From NCBI GenBank assembly GCA_021786215.1, contig JAJYNT010000031.1:1-14066 (forward strand): DNA of 14,066 nucleotides, in the 5' to 3' direction. A program made the translations under genes and the position numbers. Of this stretch, positions 6,348 to 13,877 are shown piece after piece. Each line of letters starts with the position of its first letter. The stretch's first letter is position 1. This DNA comes from Chloroflexota bacterium. Lineage in GTDB: Bacteria > Chloroflexota > UBA6077. The notes beneath the pieces are model-generated. The model had not been told where the DNA came from. It made no database searches and saw only the letters and a program-made list of their open reading frames with translations.

Positions 6348-7754
6348 CTAAGCTGGATTGAGCAACTGCCCTACATCATCCACTTCTTCCAGCCGCGATA
6401 TGGTCTGAATCAGTGGCTCGCTCCGCGATTCGTAAGGGCTACCGCGCAGCATGGATCGGAACTTGTCTCGTAGCTCCTCAAGGCTCAGTGGGTTCTCAGG
6501 GTCCCCTTTAGGGGATGAGGTGAACAGTTCGAAGCGCTTGCCGGAAACCGATGTGATCGACATGTGGCAACACCATTCCGCAGGATACCGAGACTGGATC
6601 TCCGGGTCCACCTTCACCCTGATCCTGGTCATCAACTGCCGTGTGACAGGGTTTGCCAGGGCCTCAGGCCCAAAGTCGTCGAGGGTCAATCTGCCCAGGG
6701 TCAACGCCGCAGCAGCGCAGTACTGCACCGAGAACTTGGCGGCGTATTCGCTCTCGGGGTTGGGGTTATCGGTCAGCTGCAGCGCGGCCTGGTAGCTCTC
6801 GATCTCTACTGTGGTGATCTGGTCGGGAGCCAGGCCGCTCCCCTGGCGGAGGGCCAGTGCCAGATCCACCGGTGCGTGGGTGTGGCGGCAGGAAGGATAG
6901 GGCTTGATCACGCACTCGGAGATCTTGTAGCGCTCCATGCCGTGAGCCAGCCCTGCCGTGACCAGTTGGGGGTTGGCATCGCTGGAGGTGGCCGCGTAGA
7001 GCCCTCGCTTCCCCTCCAGGATAAAGCGGGTGCCGGTGAAACCTCGGGCGGCCAACTCCGCGGTGAGCACCCCCGAGGAGGCAGCGTGGCCGGCGTGGAG
7101 ATGCTTGGCCATGGCGCCGTCCTCGTTGAACTGCCAAAGGCCGGAGGAGAGAGAGCCGGCGTTGCCCAACGCCCAGACCATCTGTTGTTTGGAGAGTCCG
7201 AGTAGCCAGCCGGCAGCGGCCGTTGCGCCGAAGGTCCCGCAGGTGGAGGTGTTGTGCCAATAGTAGTAGTGGGAGATGCCCACCGACTCCCCAACTCGGA
7301 TCACCACTTCGTAGCCCAGCGCCACAGCGGCTAGAAGGTCGATGCCTCGAGAGCCCAATCTTTCTGCCACGGCCAGGGCGGCAGGGATCACCACCACCGC
7401 CGGGTGGAGGACGGCTGCTCGATGGACGTCGTCGGTCTCAGTGATGTGGGAGAGGGCACCGTTGGCAAAAGCCGCGGCCTCGCTGCTTTTCCGCTCATGC
7501 AATCCTACAACCGACGAATCGTGGCCCTGCTGCAGGGCGGCGTGGGACAGCAGAATCGCGCCTGTCCTGGTCTGTGAACCGGCGACGGCCGAGGCGAGCC
7601 AGTCAAGGAGGAAGTACTTGGCGTCCTCAACGATCCTCGCGGGCAGATCGGAGGCTCTGGTAGTGGTGAGGAAGTCCGCCAACTGTTCGGTAATGGACGG
7701 AGCCGGGGCGTAGGTGGAGAGCGAAGGACTTTCCTGATCCGCTGTTGCCGGCAC
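6348..7754 (-). CDS. MmgE/PrpD family protein (2-methylcitrate dehydratase / cis-aconitate decarboxylase-like)
   Basis: A 468-residue member of the MmgE/PrpD family, which includes 2-methylcitrate dehydratase, cis-aconitate decarboxylase and iminodisuccinate epimerase. All act on tri- or dicarboxylates without metal. Motifs: TDDVHRAAVLHPA (107-119), YWHNTSTCGTFGA (165-177), AMAKHLHAGHAA (214-225) and KPYPSCRHTHAP (284-295). H117, H167, K217 and H291/H293 resemble the active-site His/Lys set of cis-aconitate decarboxylase. The start is GTG with AAAGGAG seven bases upstream. It is the first gene of a three-gene operon with the flavoprotein and Fe-S subunits (9-base gap), so its product or substrate is probably a dicarboxylate shared with them. 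No other methylcitrate-cycle gene (prpB, prpC, acnD) is in the window, so the specific reaction is open. Confidence 0.88.
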   Translation of the reverse strand: MPATADQESPSLSTYAPAPSITEQLADFLTTTRASDLPARIVEDAKYFLLDWLASAVAGSQTRTGAILLSHAALQQGHDSSVVGLHERKSSEAAAFANGALSHITETDDVHRAAVLHPAVVVIPAALAVAERLGSRGIDLLAAVALGYEVVIRVGESVGISHYYYWHNTSTCGTFGATAAAGWLLGLSKQQMVWALGNAGSLSSGLWQFNEDGAMAKHLHAGHAASSGVLTAELAARGFTGTRFILEGKRGLYAATSSDANPQLVTAGLAHGMERYKISECVIKPYPSCRHTHAPVDLALALRQGSGLAPDQITTVEIESYQAALQLTDNPNPESEYAAKFSVQYCAAAALTLGRLTLDDFGPEALANPVTRQLMTRIRVKVDPEIQSRYPAEWCCHMSITSVSGKRFELFTSSPKGDPENPLSLEELRDKFRSMLRGSPYESRSEPLIQTISRLEEVDDVGQLLNPA

Positions 7755-7775
7755 CTCACTTCTCCTTTCGAGGTG
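7752..7775 (-). promoter_or_regulatory. Hairpin pairing the GTG start of the PrpD-family gene
   Basis: On the transcript CACCTC pairs with GAGGTG, a 6-bp stem whose 3' arm contains the GTG start codon. The 12-base loop GAAAGGAGAAGT carries the Shine-Dalgarno. A second perfect hairpin AGCCGA/TCGGCT (7776-7781 with 7785-7790) sits immediately upstream. Together they could tune initiation for the operon. Short GC stems also arise by chance. Confidence 0.35.
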
Positions 7776-7891
7776 AGCCGACGGTCGGCTATCGCCGTGC
7801 CGCCGTTACCATTCTCAAGAGCGCGGCAAGCGCAAGTCGACATCCGGTGGTCCAGATGGGTATCGCCTAGGGATGGAAAGCCTGCGGGGCT

Positions 7892-7897
7892 ATCATA
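7892..7897 (-). promoter_or_regulatory. Candidate -10 box for the prpD-sdhA-sdhB operon
   Basis: TATGAT on the minus strand matches TATAAT at five of six positions. It lies in the 223-base gap (7755-7977) between the histidine kinase stop and the PrpD-family start, the only gap able to hold the operon promoter. No good -35 is seen at 16-18 bases, so an activator may be needed or the call may be wrong. The leader would be about 130 bases. Confidence 0.3.
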
Positions 7898-7939
7898 CTA
7901 CTTTCCGAGTGAAACAGATTGCACGCGGCCAAGCGCTGG

Positions 7940-7968
7940 GGCAGGGAGGCGTCGGTGATGCCTCTGCC
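7940..7968 (-). terminator. Hairpin after the histidine kinase gene
   Basis: Read on the minus strand, GGCAG-AGGC pairs with GCCT-C-CTGCC around a 9-base loop, a 9-bp stem with a 2-base bulge, beginning 10 bases past the kinase stop. There is no U tract, so this may be a factor-assisted or weak terminator. Confidence 0.4.
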
Positions 7969-7977
7969 GGCTTTCCC

Positions 7978-9726
7978 CTACTCATCGACAGGGGAGGTTA
8001 CCAATGGCAGGGTGAAATGGAATATGGAGCCCTTGCCCTCTGTTGACTCGGCCCACACCCTTCCTCCGTGGCGATCGACGATCTCACGAGCGATGTAGAG
8101 GCCGAGACCCAATCCCACATGGCCGCGGTGCAGCCTGCCCCTACCCTCCCCCTGATAGAAGCGCTCGAAGATGTGGGGCAGATCCCGTGCGGGAATGCCC
8201 GCTCCCTGGTCAGCTATCGATACCAGTGCCTCGCTTGCGCCCGTATTGCTTCCCGGCCGGGTCTCGACTGTCACGGCGATCTGGCTTCCTTCGGGTGAGT
8301 ACTTTATGGCATTCTCCATCAGGTTGGAGAGAACCTCCTCTATCCGCCGTCTGTCGGCTGGCACCGAGATCTCACCCTGGGTGCGAAGCACGATCCGATT
8401 GCCCTGGCTGGTGAGTTGCAGGCTTTCGGATACCCTTCTGGCCAGATCCACGAGGTCGAAACGGCTGATCTCCAGGGGAAGTTGGCCACCCTCGATCTTC
8501 TGGAGGTCGAGGAGTTGCTCAATCATCGCCAACATCCGGTCCGACTGCTCCATCATGCGAACCAGCACATCCTGGTCGGCGGCTCGCAATGGGTCGATCT
8601 CACCCTTGTGGAGCAGCAGTTCGATGTAGGCCTTGAGCACCGCGACCGGCGTCTTCAACTCGTGGGACACGAGGCCGAGGAACTCCTGGCGTGCCTGCTG
8701 GCGAGCCTGTTCCCTGCTGATCTCGACCTGGCGGCGCTCAAGCTCCCTTCTCTCCACGGACAGCCCCACCTGCGCCGCTATAAGGCTGACGAAAGCGAGG
8801 TCTTCCGCTCGGAAGCTCCCGGGATGGGTTGTGGCAACTCGCAGTATTCCACGATGGAGATTGCCTACCTGGATCGGCACTGCCAGGAGACTGTGGACCG
8901 AGCCTCGTCCGAACTCGCCCATGAGGCGCTCGTCCTGGGCAACGTCGTCAGACAACAGCGGCTGACCGGATGCGAGCAGTTCTACCGCCCAGCCCGACTC
9001 GAGTGGATGTGGCTGGGGGATGTCGCTACATCTGTCCGCTTTTCCGACCACTCCTGCCTGTCCGGCGCATATCACCTGTTGACCGCTCTCGTCCAGCAGG
9101 AGCAGTTCGGTGTCGTCCACCCCAAGGGCGAGGCTGATGGCATCGGCCACCCTTAGCAGGTATGGTCTTAGCTCCAGATCCTGAATGCCGGCGAGATCCA
9201 TCAGCACCTCGGCCTGGTGGGCGCGACGGCGCTCCTGCCGGAGTAGCCGGTCGTTTTCGATGGCCACGGCAGCCATGCTGGCGAGGATCTCGAGGCCGGT
9301 CAATCGACTGCCGATCGGGGGCGAAGGTTCCATACCGGCCGTCGCGAGGACCCCAACCACGTCGTCCCTGAGTCTCATCGGCACTGCTGCCAACGAGCGC
9401 ACCCGGGTCTCTCGGCCCGGCAGATCGCGAAATCGCCGTTCGCGAGTTGCGTCGGCCAGAGCGACCGATTCCCCATGTTCCGCGACCCATCCCTCGATCC
9501 CCTCGCCCGATTTCACGAAGCTGCGACCTATCAGATCCGGAGGGAGTCCGTCGGTAGCCCTCAACACCAACCTGCTGCCCTCTCTCAGCAGCAGATAAGC
9601 CTCGTCGGCAAGCATCATCTGACGCGCGGTGTTGGCCACCGCATGAAGAACCTCATGGGTGTCTTCGACCTGCGAGAGGACCTCGACCACTTGCTGGATC
9701 GCTTCTCCGGTGCTGAGACGGCTCAC
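7978..9726 (-). CDS. Soluble sensor histidine kinase with two GAF domains
   Basis: A 582-residue cytosolic kinase without membrane segments. GAF 1 spans about residues 18-158 (SGEGIEGWVAEHGESV, SLAAVPM). GAF 2 spans about 180-325 (LLAVPIQVGNLHRGILRVA). A helical linker rich in Arg/Gln (325-347) leads to HisKA with the phosphoacceptor H355 in VSHELKTP and an HATPase domain with N472 (MENAIKY), D506 (ADQGAGI), an F box (IFERFYQ) and G2 GLGLGL (538-543). All ATP-binding and phosphotransfer residues are present. The start is GTG with AAGGAG six bases upstream. The cognate regulator ends 21 bases upstream, so regulator and kinase are co-transcribed. The GAF ligands cannot be told from sequence; a small molecule, redox or oxygen-type signal is typical. 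Confidence 0.95.
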   Translation of the reverse strand: MSRLSTGEAIQQVVEVLSQVEDTHEVLHAVANTARQMMLADEAYLLLREGSRLVLRATDGLPPDLIGRSFVKSGEGIEGWVAEHGESVALADATRERRFRDLPGRETRVRSLAAVPMRLRDDVVGVLATAGMEPSPPIGSRLTGLEILASMAAVAIENDRLLRQERRRAHQAEVLMDLAGIQDLELRPYLLRVADAISLALGVDDTELLLLDESGQQVICAGQAGVVGKADRCSDIPQPHPLESGWAVELLASGQPLLSDDVAQDERLMGEFGRGSVHSLLAVPIQVGNLHRGILRVATTHPGSFRAEDLAFVSLIAAQVGLSVERRELERRQVEISREQARQQARQEFLGLVSHELKTPVAVLKAYIELLLHKGEIDPLRAADQDVLVRMMEQSDRMLAMIEQLLDLQKIEGGQLPLEISRFDLVDLARRVSESLQLTSQGNRIVLRTQGEISVPADRRRIEEVLSNLMENAIKYSPEGSQIAVTVETRPGSNTGASEALVSIADQGAGIPARDLPHIFERFYQGEGRGRLHRGHVGLGLGLYIAREIVDRHGGRVWAESTEGKGSIFHFTLPLVTSPVDE

Positions 9727-9747
9727 GGGAGACTCCTTGAGGGGTCC

Positions 9748-10452
9748 CTAAAGGTTGCGGAAGTCGACGAACCTGTACCCCAGGCCCCGTTCCGTAAGGA
9801 CGTACTTGGGATGAGCGGGATCAGGCTCTATCTTTTGCCTGAGATAATTGACATAAAGACGCACGTAATGCTGCTCTTCTCTGTACTCGAAGCCCCATAC
9901 CTTCGCGAGAAGGGTCTCGTAGGTGAGAACCCGTCCCGGGTTGCTGACCAGATGATAGAGCAGGCGATGCTCTGTTGGCGTGAGAGAGAGCTTCTGGCCT
10001 CGAAGCAGTACCTCATTGCGTGCAAAGTCGATGGTCAGATCCTCGTCGATAACTACTTGAGTCTTCGGCACGGAAGGAGGCATCTCCGCTCGACGGAGAA
10101 CCGCCTGGATCCGGCTGAGCAGTTCTCGCTGACTGAATGGCTTGGTCACGTAGTCGTCGGCACCCAGTTGCAGGCCTCGCACCTTGTCGGCTTCCTCGCC
10201 GCGGACCGTCAGCATGATCACCGGTACGCTGTGAGCCTCTCGCAGCTGTCTGAGGGTCTCGAACCCGTCCATCTCGGGCATCATGACGTCCAGCACCACC
10301 AGGTCGGGAATCAGCTCTCTGACCTTGTCCAGGGCCTCACCGCCGTTGTAGGCGGCAAAGACCAGATAGCCCTCCATCTCCAGATACAGCCTGATAGCGT
10401 GGACCAGATTGGGTTCGTCGTCCACAACCAGAATGCGTCGTTGCTCTACCAT
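9748..10452 (-). CDS. OmpR/PhoB-family response regulator
   Basis: A 234-residue DNA-binding regulator. The receiver domain (1-122) has the acidic pair D11/D12, phosphoacceptor D55 (VLDVMMPEMDG), T82 and K104 (TKPF). The winged-helix domain (about 132-230) includes LSLTPTEHRLL, the recognition region HYVRLYVNYLRQKI and the wing LTERGLGYRF. The wing and HYVRLYV region resemble KdpE-type regulators. ATG start with a GAGGAA site that lies inside a perfect 14-base palindrome. It is the first gene of a two-gene operon with the kinase. Targets are not in evidence; nearby candidates are the PrpD-SDH operon and itself. Confidence 0.95.
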   Translation of the reverse strand: MVEQRRILVVDDEPNLVHAIRLYLEMEGYLVFAAYNGGEALDKVRELIPDLVVLDVMMPEMDGFETLRQLREAHSVPVIMLTVRGEEADKVRGLQLGADDYVTKPFSQRELLSRIQAVLRRAEMPPSVPKTQVVIDEDLTIDFARNEVLLRGQKLSLTPTEHRLLYHLVSNPGRVLTYETLLAKVWGFEYREEQHYVRLYVNYLRQKIEPDPAHPKYVLTERGLGYRFVDFRNL

Positions 10453-10454
10453 GA

Positions 10455-10468
10455 TTTCCTCGAGGAAA
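10455..10468. promoter_or_regulatory. 14-base palindrome over the response regulator ribosome site
   Basis: TTTCCTCGAGGAAA is a perfect palindrome beginning two bases before the regulator ATG and containing its GAGGAA Shine-Dalgarno. It could bind a dimeric regulator or fold to hide the ribosome site. Confidence 0.4.
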
Positions 10469-10470
10469 AG

Positions 10471-10524
10471 GGTGCCAGGGAGGCTCGAAGGAGCCTCCCC
10501 TAATAGTTTATCGCATCTGGCACC
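10471..10524 (-). terminator. Nested inverted repeats / terminator of the secreted protein gene
   Basis: A 9-bp perfect stem GGGAGGCTC/GAGCCTCCC (10478-10486 with 10491-10499) closes a 4-base loop. It lies 41 bases past the stop of the secreted protein gene and just ahead of the response regulator gene, both on the minus strand. An outer pair GGTGCCAG/CTGGCACC (10471-10478 with 10517-10524) encloses it. On the minus strand CCCTTTTCC follows a few bases later, a weak U-rich tail. Termination or an attenuator controlling read-through into the regulator operon are both possible. Confidence 0.55.
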
Positions 10525-10540
10525 AACGGGTTGCAGAAAG

Positions 10541-11737
10541 CTAGCGAGGAATGCCTATGGCGCTGTGGCCACCCTTCCAGTCGGAGAAGTACATCGAGCG
10601 CTCCGCGACAACCGGCTGGTCCGACTGGATACGGGTGGAGAAGGGTGTGTTCGGCAAGATGTCGTTCATCTGAAGGGTGAGACGGCTGGTAGGTTTCATG
10701 GTGTACTGCTTGTCCACCGTCGAGCCGTCCTCCTTCATGAAAGACGCGGTGATGTTGGCCGGCGATGGGTTGGGATTCTCCACCAGTATGTTCTCCGAGA
10801 AGGGTTTCGCTGTGGAGCCCTCGGGGAGGTACCACAGTTTGCTGGGGGCCGGCGCACCCATCGAGTTGGTCGCGCCCAGGCCTCCCGGAAAGTAGGTGGA
10901 TCGCTCAGCCACGATGGGGATGTCCGACTGGACCATCGTCGCCACTCGAGCGTTGGGCACCTCCTCGTTCACGAATACGCTGACGCGTGTGCGGGGAGGG
11001 ATGAGGTAGCTTCTGATGGTGGTGGTTCCGTCCTCTTTCATGTATGTGACTTTGGCCGTGCCCGGCACGTCATGGGGGTTCAGCATCAGCAGCCAGGTCT
11101 CGTAGCCGCCTCTGGTCACGCCCTCGGGCAGGTACCAGCTGTTTGACAGGGCGGTGGCGCCCATGGAATCGGTCCCGGCTTTCCCCTTGTCCTTGTATAC
11201 GGCCCGCTCGGCGACGATCGGCTTGTCCGCTTCGATCTTCGCGCCGATGGAGGCCCCCGGGACCACCTGGTTCACCAGCAGGCTTACCCTCGAGACGTGT
11301 GGTATCAGCATCTTCTGGACGACGGTGCTCCCATCCTCCTTGTAGAAGGTTATCGTGGCGATTGTAGGCTCCTTGTTAGGGTTCTGCATAAGGAGCCAGG
11401 TATCGAATGGGGGCACGGTGCTGCCTTCCGCGAAATACCAGGTGGTGGACGGTGAGATGGTGCCCGCGGTGTCAGTGCCGTCCTGGTAGAAGTACATGGC
11501 TCTTTCGGCATAGATGTAGCGATCGGACTCGATCATAGTGGAGACTTCCGTGTTAGGAACCACCGAGTTGACATAGATGCTGGTGCGACTGTTGGGTTTG
11601 AGGCTGTAATCGGCCACCTTCTGGCCGCCATTAGGCAGCATATAGGTGATGTGGGCGGTAGCCGGCACAGGGTCAGGGTTCTGCAGCAGCAGCCAGGTGT
11701 CAAACGGTTTGCTGGTAGACCCTTCAGCGAAATACCA
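10541..11737 (-). repeat. Four tandem ~300-bp coding repeats
   Basis: The repeats run 11737-11441, 11440-11138, 11137-10835 and 10834-10541 on the minus strand. Each encodes the same order of motifs: W-Y-x-x-EG, TWLL or NILV followed by NP, a YMxEDG-like strand, SR-x-S with VN, VPN/LPN, and AER with Y-F. The first two copies (FAEGST, PPFDTWLL) are closest to each other; copy 4 is the most divergent, with SENILVENP in place of TWLLxxNP. Confidence 0.8.
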
Positions 11738-12913
11738 GGTTTTGGGCAATGGGGTAGGGGTCGGCGGTGGAGTTGGGGCCGGCGGCACTATCTGGGAAAT
11801 GGGCTGAGGTATGGGGCCGGGCTTAGCTACCACCTTGGGCATGGGTACCAAGGGTGGAGCAGCCCCATTGACCCAGAGGAAGGTGACATCCACCCAATCT
11901 GAGCCGGTCATTCCAAGATCCGCAAAGGTGCCATCCGCGATGTCGATAGCCGCGGGGTAAATGACGGGGCGACCATACTGATCGTTGCCGCCGTTTTCAT
12001 TGTTGAAGAAGGCCGCCTGTACCTGAGGCGTGTATCGGGGCAGATCGTTGAACATCTCCCGAGGGGAATCCCAGAAATCATCCTTGGTGTTCCATGGACC
12101 TACGTCCCAAACAGGGGCCGTGACAGTTTTCCCCTTATAGGAGATCTGTACCTGATAGTCCTTGCCGTCCCTTGGGTTCAGCGGTTTCTTGGAAGGCAGC
12201 GCGACAAAGTGATCGTTTGGTACGATCTTATGCCCGTTTGCGGTGATGCGACCCACCAGCCCCTCCCTTGTTCCGTAAATCCGAACGGTGGGATGGCTGT
12301 CGAGCGCCTGAAACCGCGGTGACATGCCGGCCGCCACCGGCTCGATCCGGAGATGCAGTTTGCGCATGGAGGCTGAAGCCGTGGGATCCTCGCCTCGCAG
12401 CGTTACCCTGTACTGGGCGCTGATAGCTGTCTGGGCGCTGATAGCTGTGGTGGGGAAGGAGAAGGCCTGGCCAGACGAATCCACATCTTGCCAGGGAGAC
12501 CACTTGCCATCTGCCGTGGCCACCCTTACTTCCAGGGTAAGAGCCGATCCGCCTGGTGTGGAGCTGTCGAGAGCCGCCTGAAGTGCGTCAAATGGAGTGG
12601 GAGCCGAGATGATGGGTGAGATGTACAGCCCAAAATATCGGAATGGTGGGTGAATGGAGCTCTTGAACGAGCCGTCGCCGCCTAGCCTTAGGGTGTCGCC
12701 GTCGACAACCAGGTTTTGGAGCGTTCCCGTCCGAAAATCGCCAGCCGTGTGAACCACAAGATCGGTCCAGCTGTTGCCCGCGGCGGCGTCATCCGAGGGC
12801 TGCGAGAAGGCAGCGGCAGGCAACGCGATCAGTGCTAGGAGCAGGCCGGAAAGGAACCAGAGAAGAAATGGTCGGGAGTGTGCCGCGGTGGCGTTATCGG
12901 TTAGCCCTGACAA
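10541..12913 (-). CDS. Secreted protein: RlpA-like double-psi barrel plus four DUF5719-like repeats
   Basis: About 790 residues from the TTG at 12913, chosen because GGAGGA lies six bases upstream; an in-frame TTG at 12949 (numbering used here, 802 residues) has no such site. A signal peptide or anchor covers residues 27-48 (LLWFLSGLLLALIALPAAA). Residues 62-204 form a beta-rich region with WSPWQDVDS, like N-terminal parts of Chloroflexota peptidoglycan-recognition proteins. Residues 225-360 resemble a double-psi beta barrel (ITANGHKI, VWDVGPWNTKDDFW, YGRPVIYPAAIDIADGTF), as in RlpA and expansin-type wall proteins. A proline-rich hinge (362-403) precedes four repeats of about 100 residues beginning at W405, W504, W605 and W706 (WYFAEGST / WYLPEG ... 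TWLLxxNP ... IVAER). Likely acts at the cell surface, possibly on wall polysaccharide. DUF5719 assignment is from memory of the motif. Confidence 0.8.
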   Translation of the reverse strand: MSGLTDNATAAHSRPFLLWFLSGLLLALIALPAAAFSQPSDDAAAGNSWTDLVVHTAGDFRTGTLQNLVVDGDTLRLGGDGSFKSSIHPPFRYFGLYISPIISAPTPFDALQAALDSSTPGGSALTLEVRVATADGKWSPWQDVDSSGQAFSFPTTAISAQTAISAQYRVTLRGEDPTASASMRKLHLRIEPVAAGMSPRFQALDSHPTVRIYGTREGLVGRITANGHKIVPNDHFVALPSKKPLNPRDGKDYQVQISYKGKTVTAPVWDVGPWNTKDDFWDSPREMFNDLPRYTPQVQAAFFNNENGGNDQYGRPVIYPAAIDIADGTFADLGMTGSDWVDVTFLWVNGAAPPLVPMPKVVAKPGPIPQPISQIVPPAPTPPPTPTPLPKTWYFAEGSTSKPFDTWLLLQNPDPVPATAHITYMLPNGGQKVADYSLKPNSRTSIYVNSVVPNTEVSTMIESDRYIYAERAMYFYQDGTDTAGTISPSTTWYFAEGSTVPPFDTWLLMQNPNKEPTIATITFYKEDGSTVVQKMLIPHVSRVSLLVNQVVPGASIGAKIEADKPIVAERAVYKDKGKAGTDSMGATALSNSWYLPEGVTRGGYETWLLMLNPHDVPGTAKVTYMKEDGTTTIRSYLIPPRTRVSVFVNEEVPNARVATMVQSDIPIVAERSTYFPGGLGATNSMGAPAPSKLWYLPEGSTAKPFSENILVENPNPSPANITASFMKEDGSTVDKQYTMKPTSRLTLQMNDILPNTPFSTRIQSDQPVVAERSMYFSDWKGGHSAIGIPR
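12413..12448 (-). repeat. Perfect 18-bp tandem duplication inside the secreted protein gene
   Basis: CTGGGCGCTGATAGCTGT occurs twice with no gap (12413-12430, 12431-12448). It is in frame and yields TAISAQTAISAQ (168-179). The two copies are identical, indicating a recent slippage event. Confidence 0.9.
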
Positions 12914-13036
12914 GGTCGATCCTCCAAGGGGCAGCGTTCGCGATAGCAATGACGTGAGCTAAAGGTTTGGGGTGATGGGAGACAAGATGCCACTCAACCG
13001 GCGTGACCAAGTAGTTCAGGTTGGTGACGACGGCAG

Positions 13037-13063
13037 ATTACAACAGGATGGGGATCAGGACAA
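13037..13063 (-). promoter_or_regulatory. Candidate promoter for the secreted protein gene
   Basis: On the minus strand an extended -10 TGTTGTAAT (TGTAAT at 13037-13042) follows TTGTCC (13058-13063) after 15 bases. The extended TG compensates for short spacing. It lies in the 222-base gap between the DUF72 stop and the secreted protein start and gives a leader of about 115 bases. Nothing else is recognised in that gap. Confidence 0.35.
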
Positions 13064-13135
13064 GGCCTTTCGGACTCTTAGTGGAGAAGATCGTGTGATT
13101 TCCGCGCTCCGGATCGTGGCCTGCTGGGTGCTCGC

Positions 13136-13858
13136 CTACCGCGAGGACAACAGGTCGCGTAGGCGGAGAGCGTCGTGTGGTGCTGCGGCGCCGACATCGT
13201 TGTTGAAGTAAACGTAACCTTCGGTCCCGAGTTCCCTCAGCCGAGCTGCCCAGTCGCGGAGTTCCTCCTCGCCGTACGATCCAAAGTAGTGGCCGCTGGT
13301 TCCATGCAGCCGAACGTACACCCAGTGGGTGGTCGCCACCTGAGGGACTGGCAGCTCCTTGAAATCGGACAGCACCAGCGCGACGTGATGCTTCCGGAGC
13401 AGCGAATACAGCTCATCCACGAACCAGCCGGCATGTCGAAACTCGATGGCCAGCGAGTGCCGAGCCACGGCTGGCTGCTGTAGGAAGGTGGATAGCCTGT
13501 CCAGATCACATCCGAGCGATGGGGGCAGTTGAAGTAGCAGGGGGCCCAAGGCGGTCTCCAGCCGCTCGGCTCGACGGACGAATTCCTCGAAGAGCGGGAG
13601 CGCTCTGGGGCCCAGTTTGTGGAACTGGGTGACCGCCCGATTGACCTTGATTGAGTACACGAAGCCTTCTGGAGCTTTCCGCCTCCAGTCTTGGAAGGTG
13701 CCCTCCGTAGGGGTTCGATAGAAGGAGTTGTTGATCTCCACAGTGTCGAAGATCGAACTGTAGTGCTTGAACCAGTCGGCCTGACGCAACCCATGAGGAT
13801 AGAAGCTGTCCCTCCAGTGGGGATAGGACCAGCCCGAGCAACCGACCCGATAGCTCAT
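13136..13858 (-). CDS. DUF72 (YecE-like) family protein
   Basis: A complete 240-residue DUF72 protein, a TIM-barrel-like family of unknown biochemical function. The family motifs occur in order: GCSGWSYPHWRDSFYP (7-22), EINNSFYRTP (41-50), FVYSIKVNRAVTQFHKL (66-82), LLLQLPPS (107-114), AIEFRHAGWF (137-146), YVRLHGT (180-186) and GYVYFNND (214-221). Length is normal and there is no signal peptide or TM, so it is cytosolic. ATG start with GGAG four bases upstream. A small membrane protein gene ends 19 bases upstream on the same strand, suggesting co-transcription. Function cannot be named. Confidence 0.93.
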   Translation of the reverse strand: MSYRVGCSGWSYPHWRDSFYPHGLRQADWFKHYSSIFDTVEINNSFYRTPTEGTFQDWRRKAPEGFVYSIKVNRAVTQFHKLGPRALPLFEEFVRRAERLETALGPLLLQLPPSLGCDLDRLSTFLQQPAVARHSLAIEFRHAGWFVDELYSLLRKHHVALVLSDFKELPVPQVATTHWVYVRLHGTSGHYFGSYGEEELRDWAARLRELGTEGYVYFNNDVGAAAPHDALRLRDLLSSR

Positions 13859-13877
13859 CGATCTCCAGGTGGTGGTG

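Noticed and set aside
8416..9156. Open frame of 246 codons on the plus strand inside the kinase gene
   Set aside because: Shadow of the histidine kinase; no ribosome site and no motif.
7978..10452. Possible KdpDE system linked to the potassium channel
   Set aside because: The regulator resembles KdpE, but the kinase lacks the KdpD N-terminal and membrane domains, there are no kdpABC genes, and the channel is about 6 kb away in a separate unit.
9475..10503. Open frame of 342 codons on the plus strand
   Set aside because: It is antisense to the kinase and response regulator genes, which have full family motifs. The frame is open because of high GC and shows no domain.
12914..12949. TTG start at 12949 for the secreted protein
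   Set aside because: There is no ribosome site before it, while the TTG at 12913 has GGAGGA at ideal spacing; the signal segment is kept either way.
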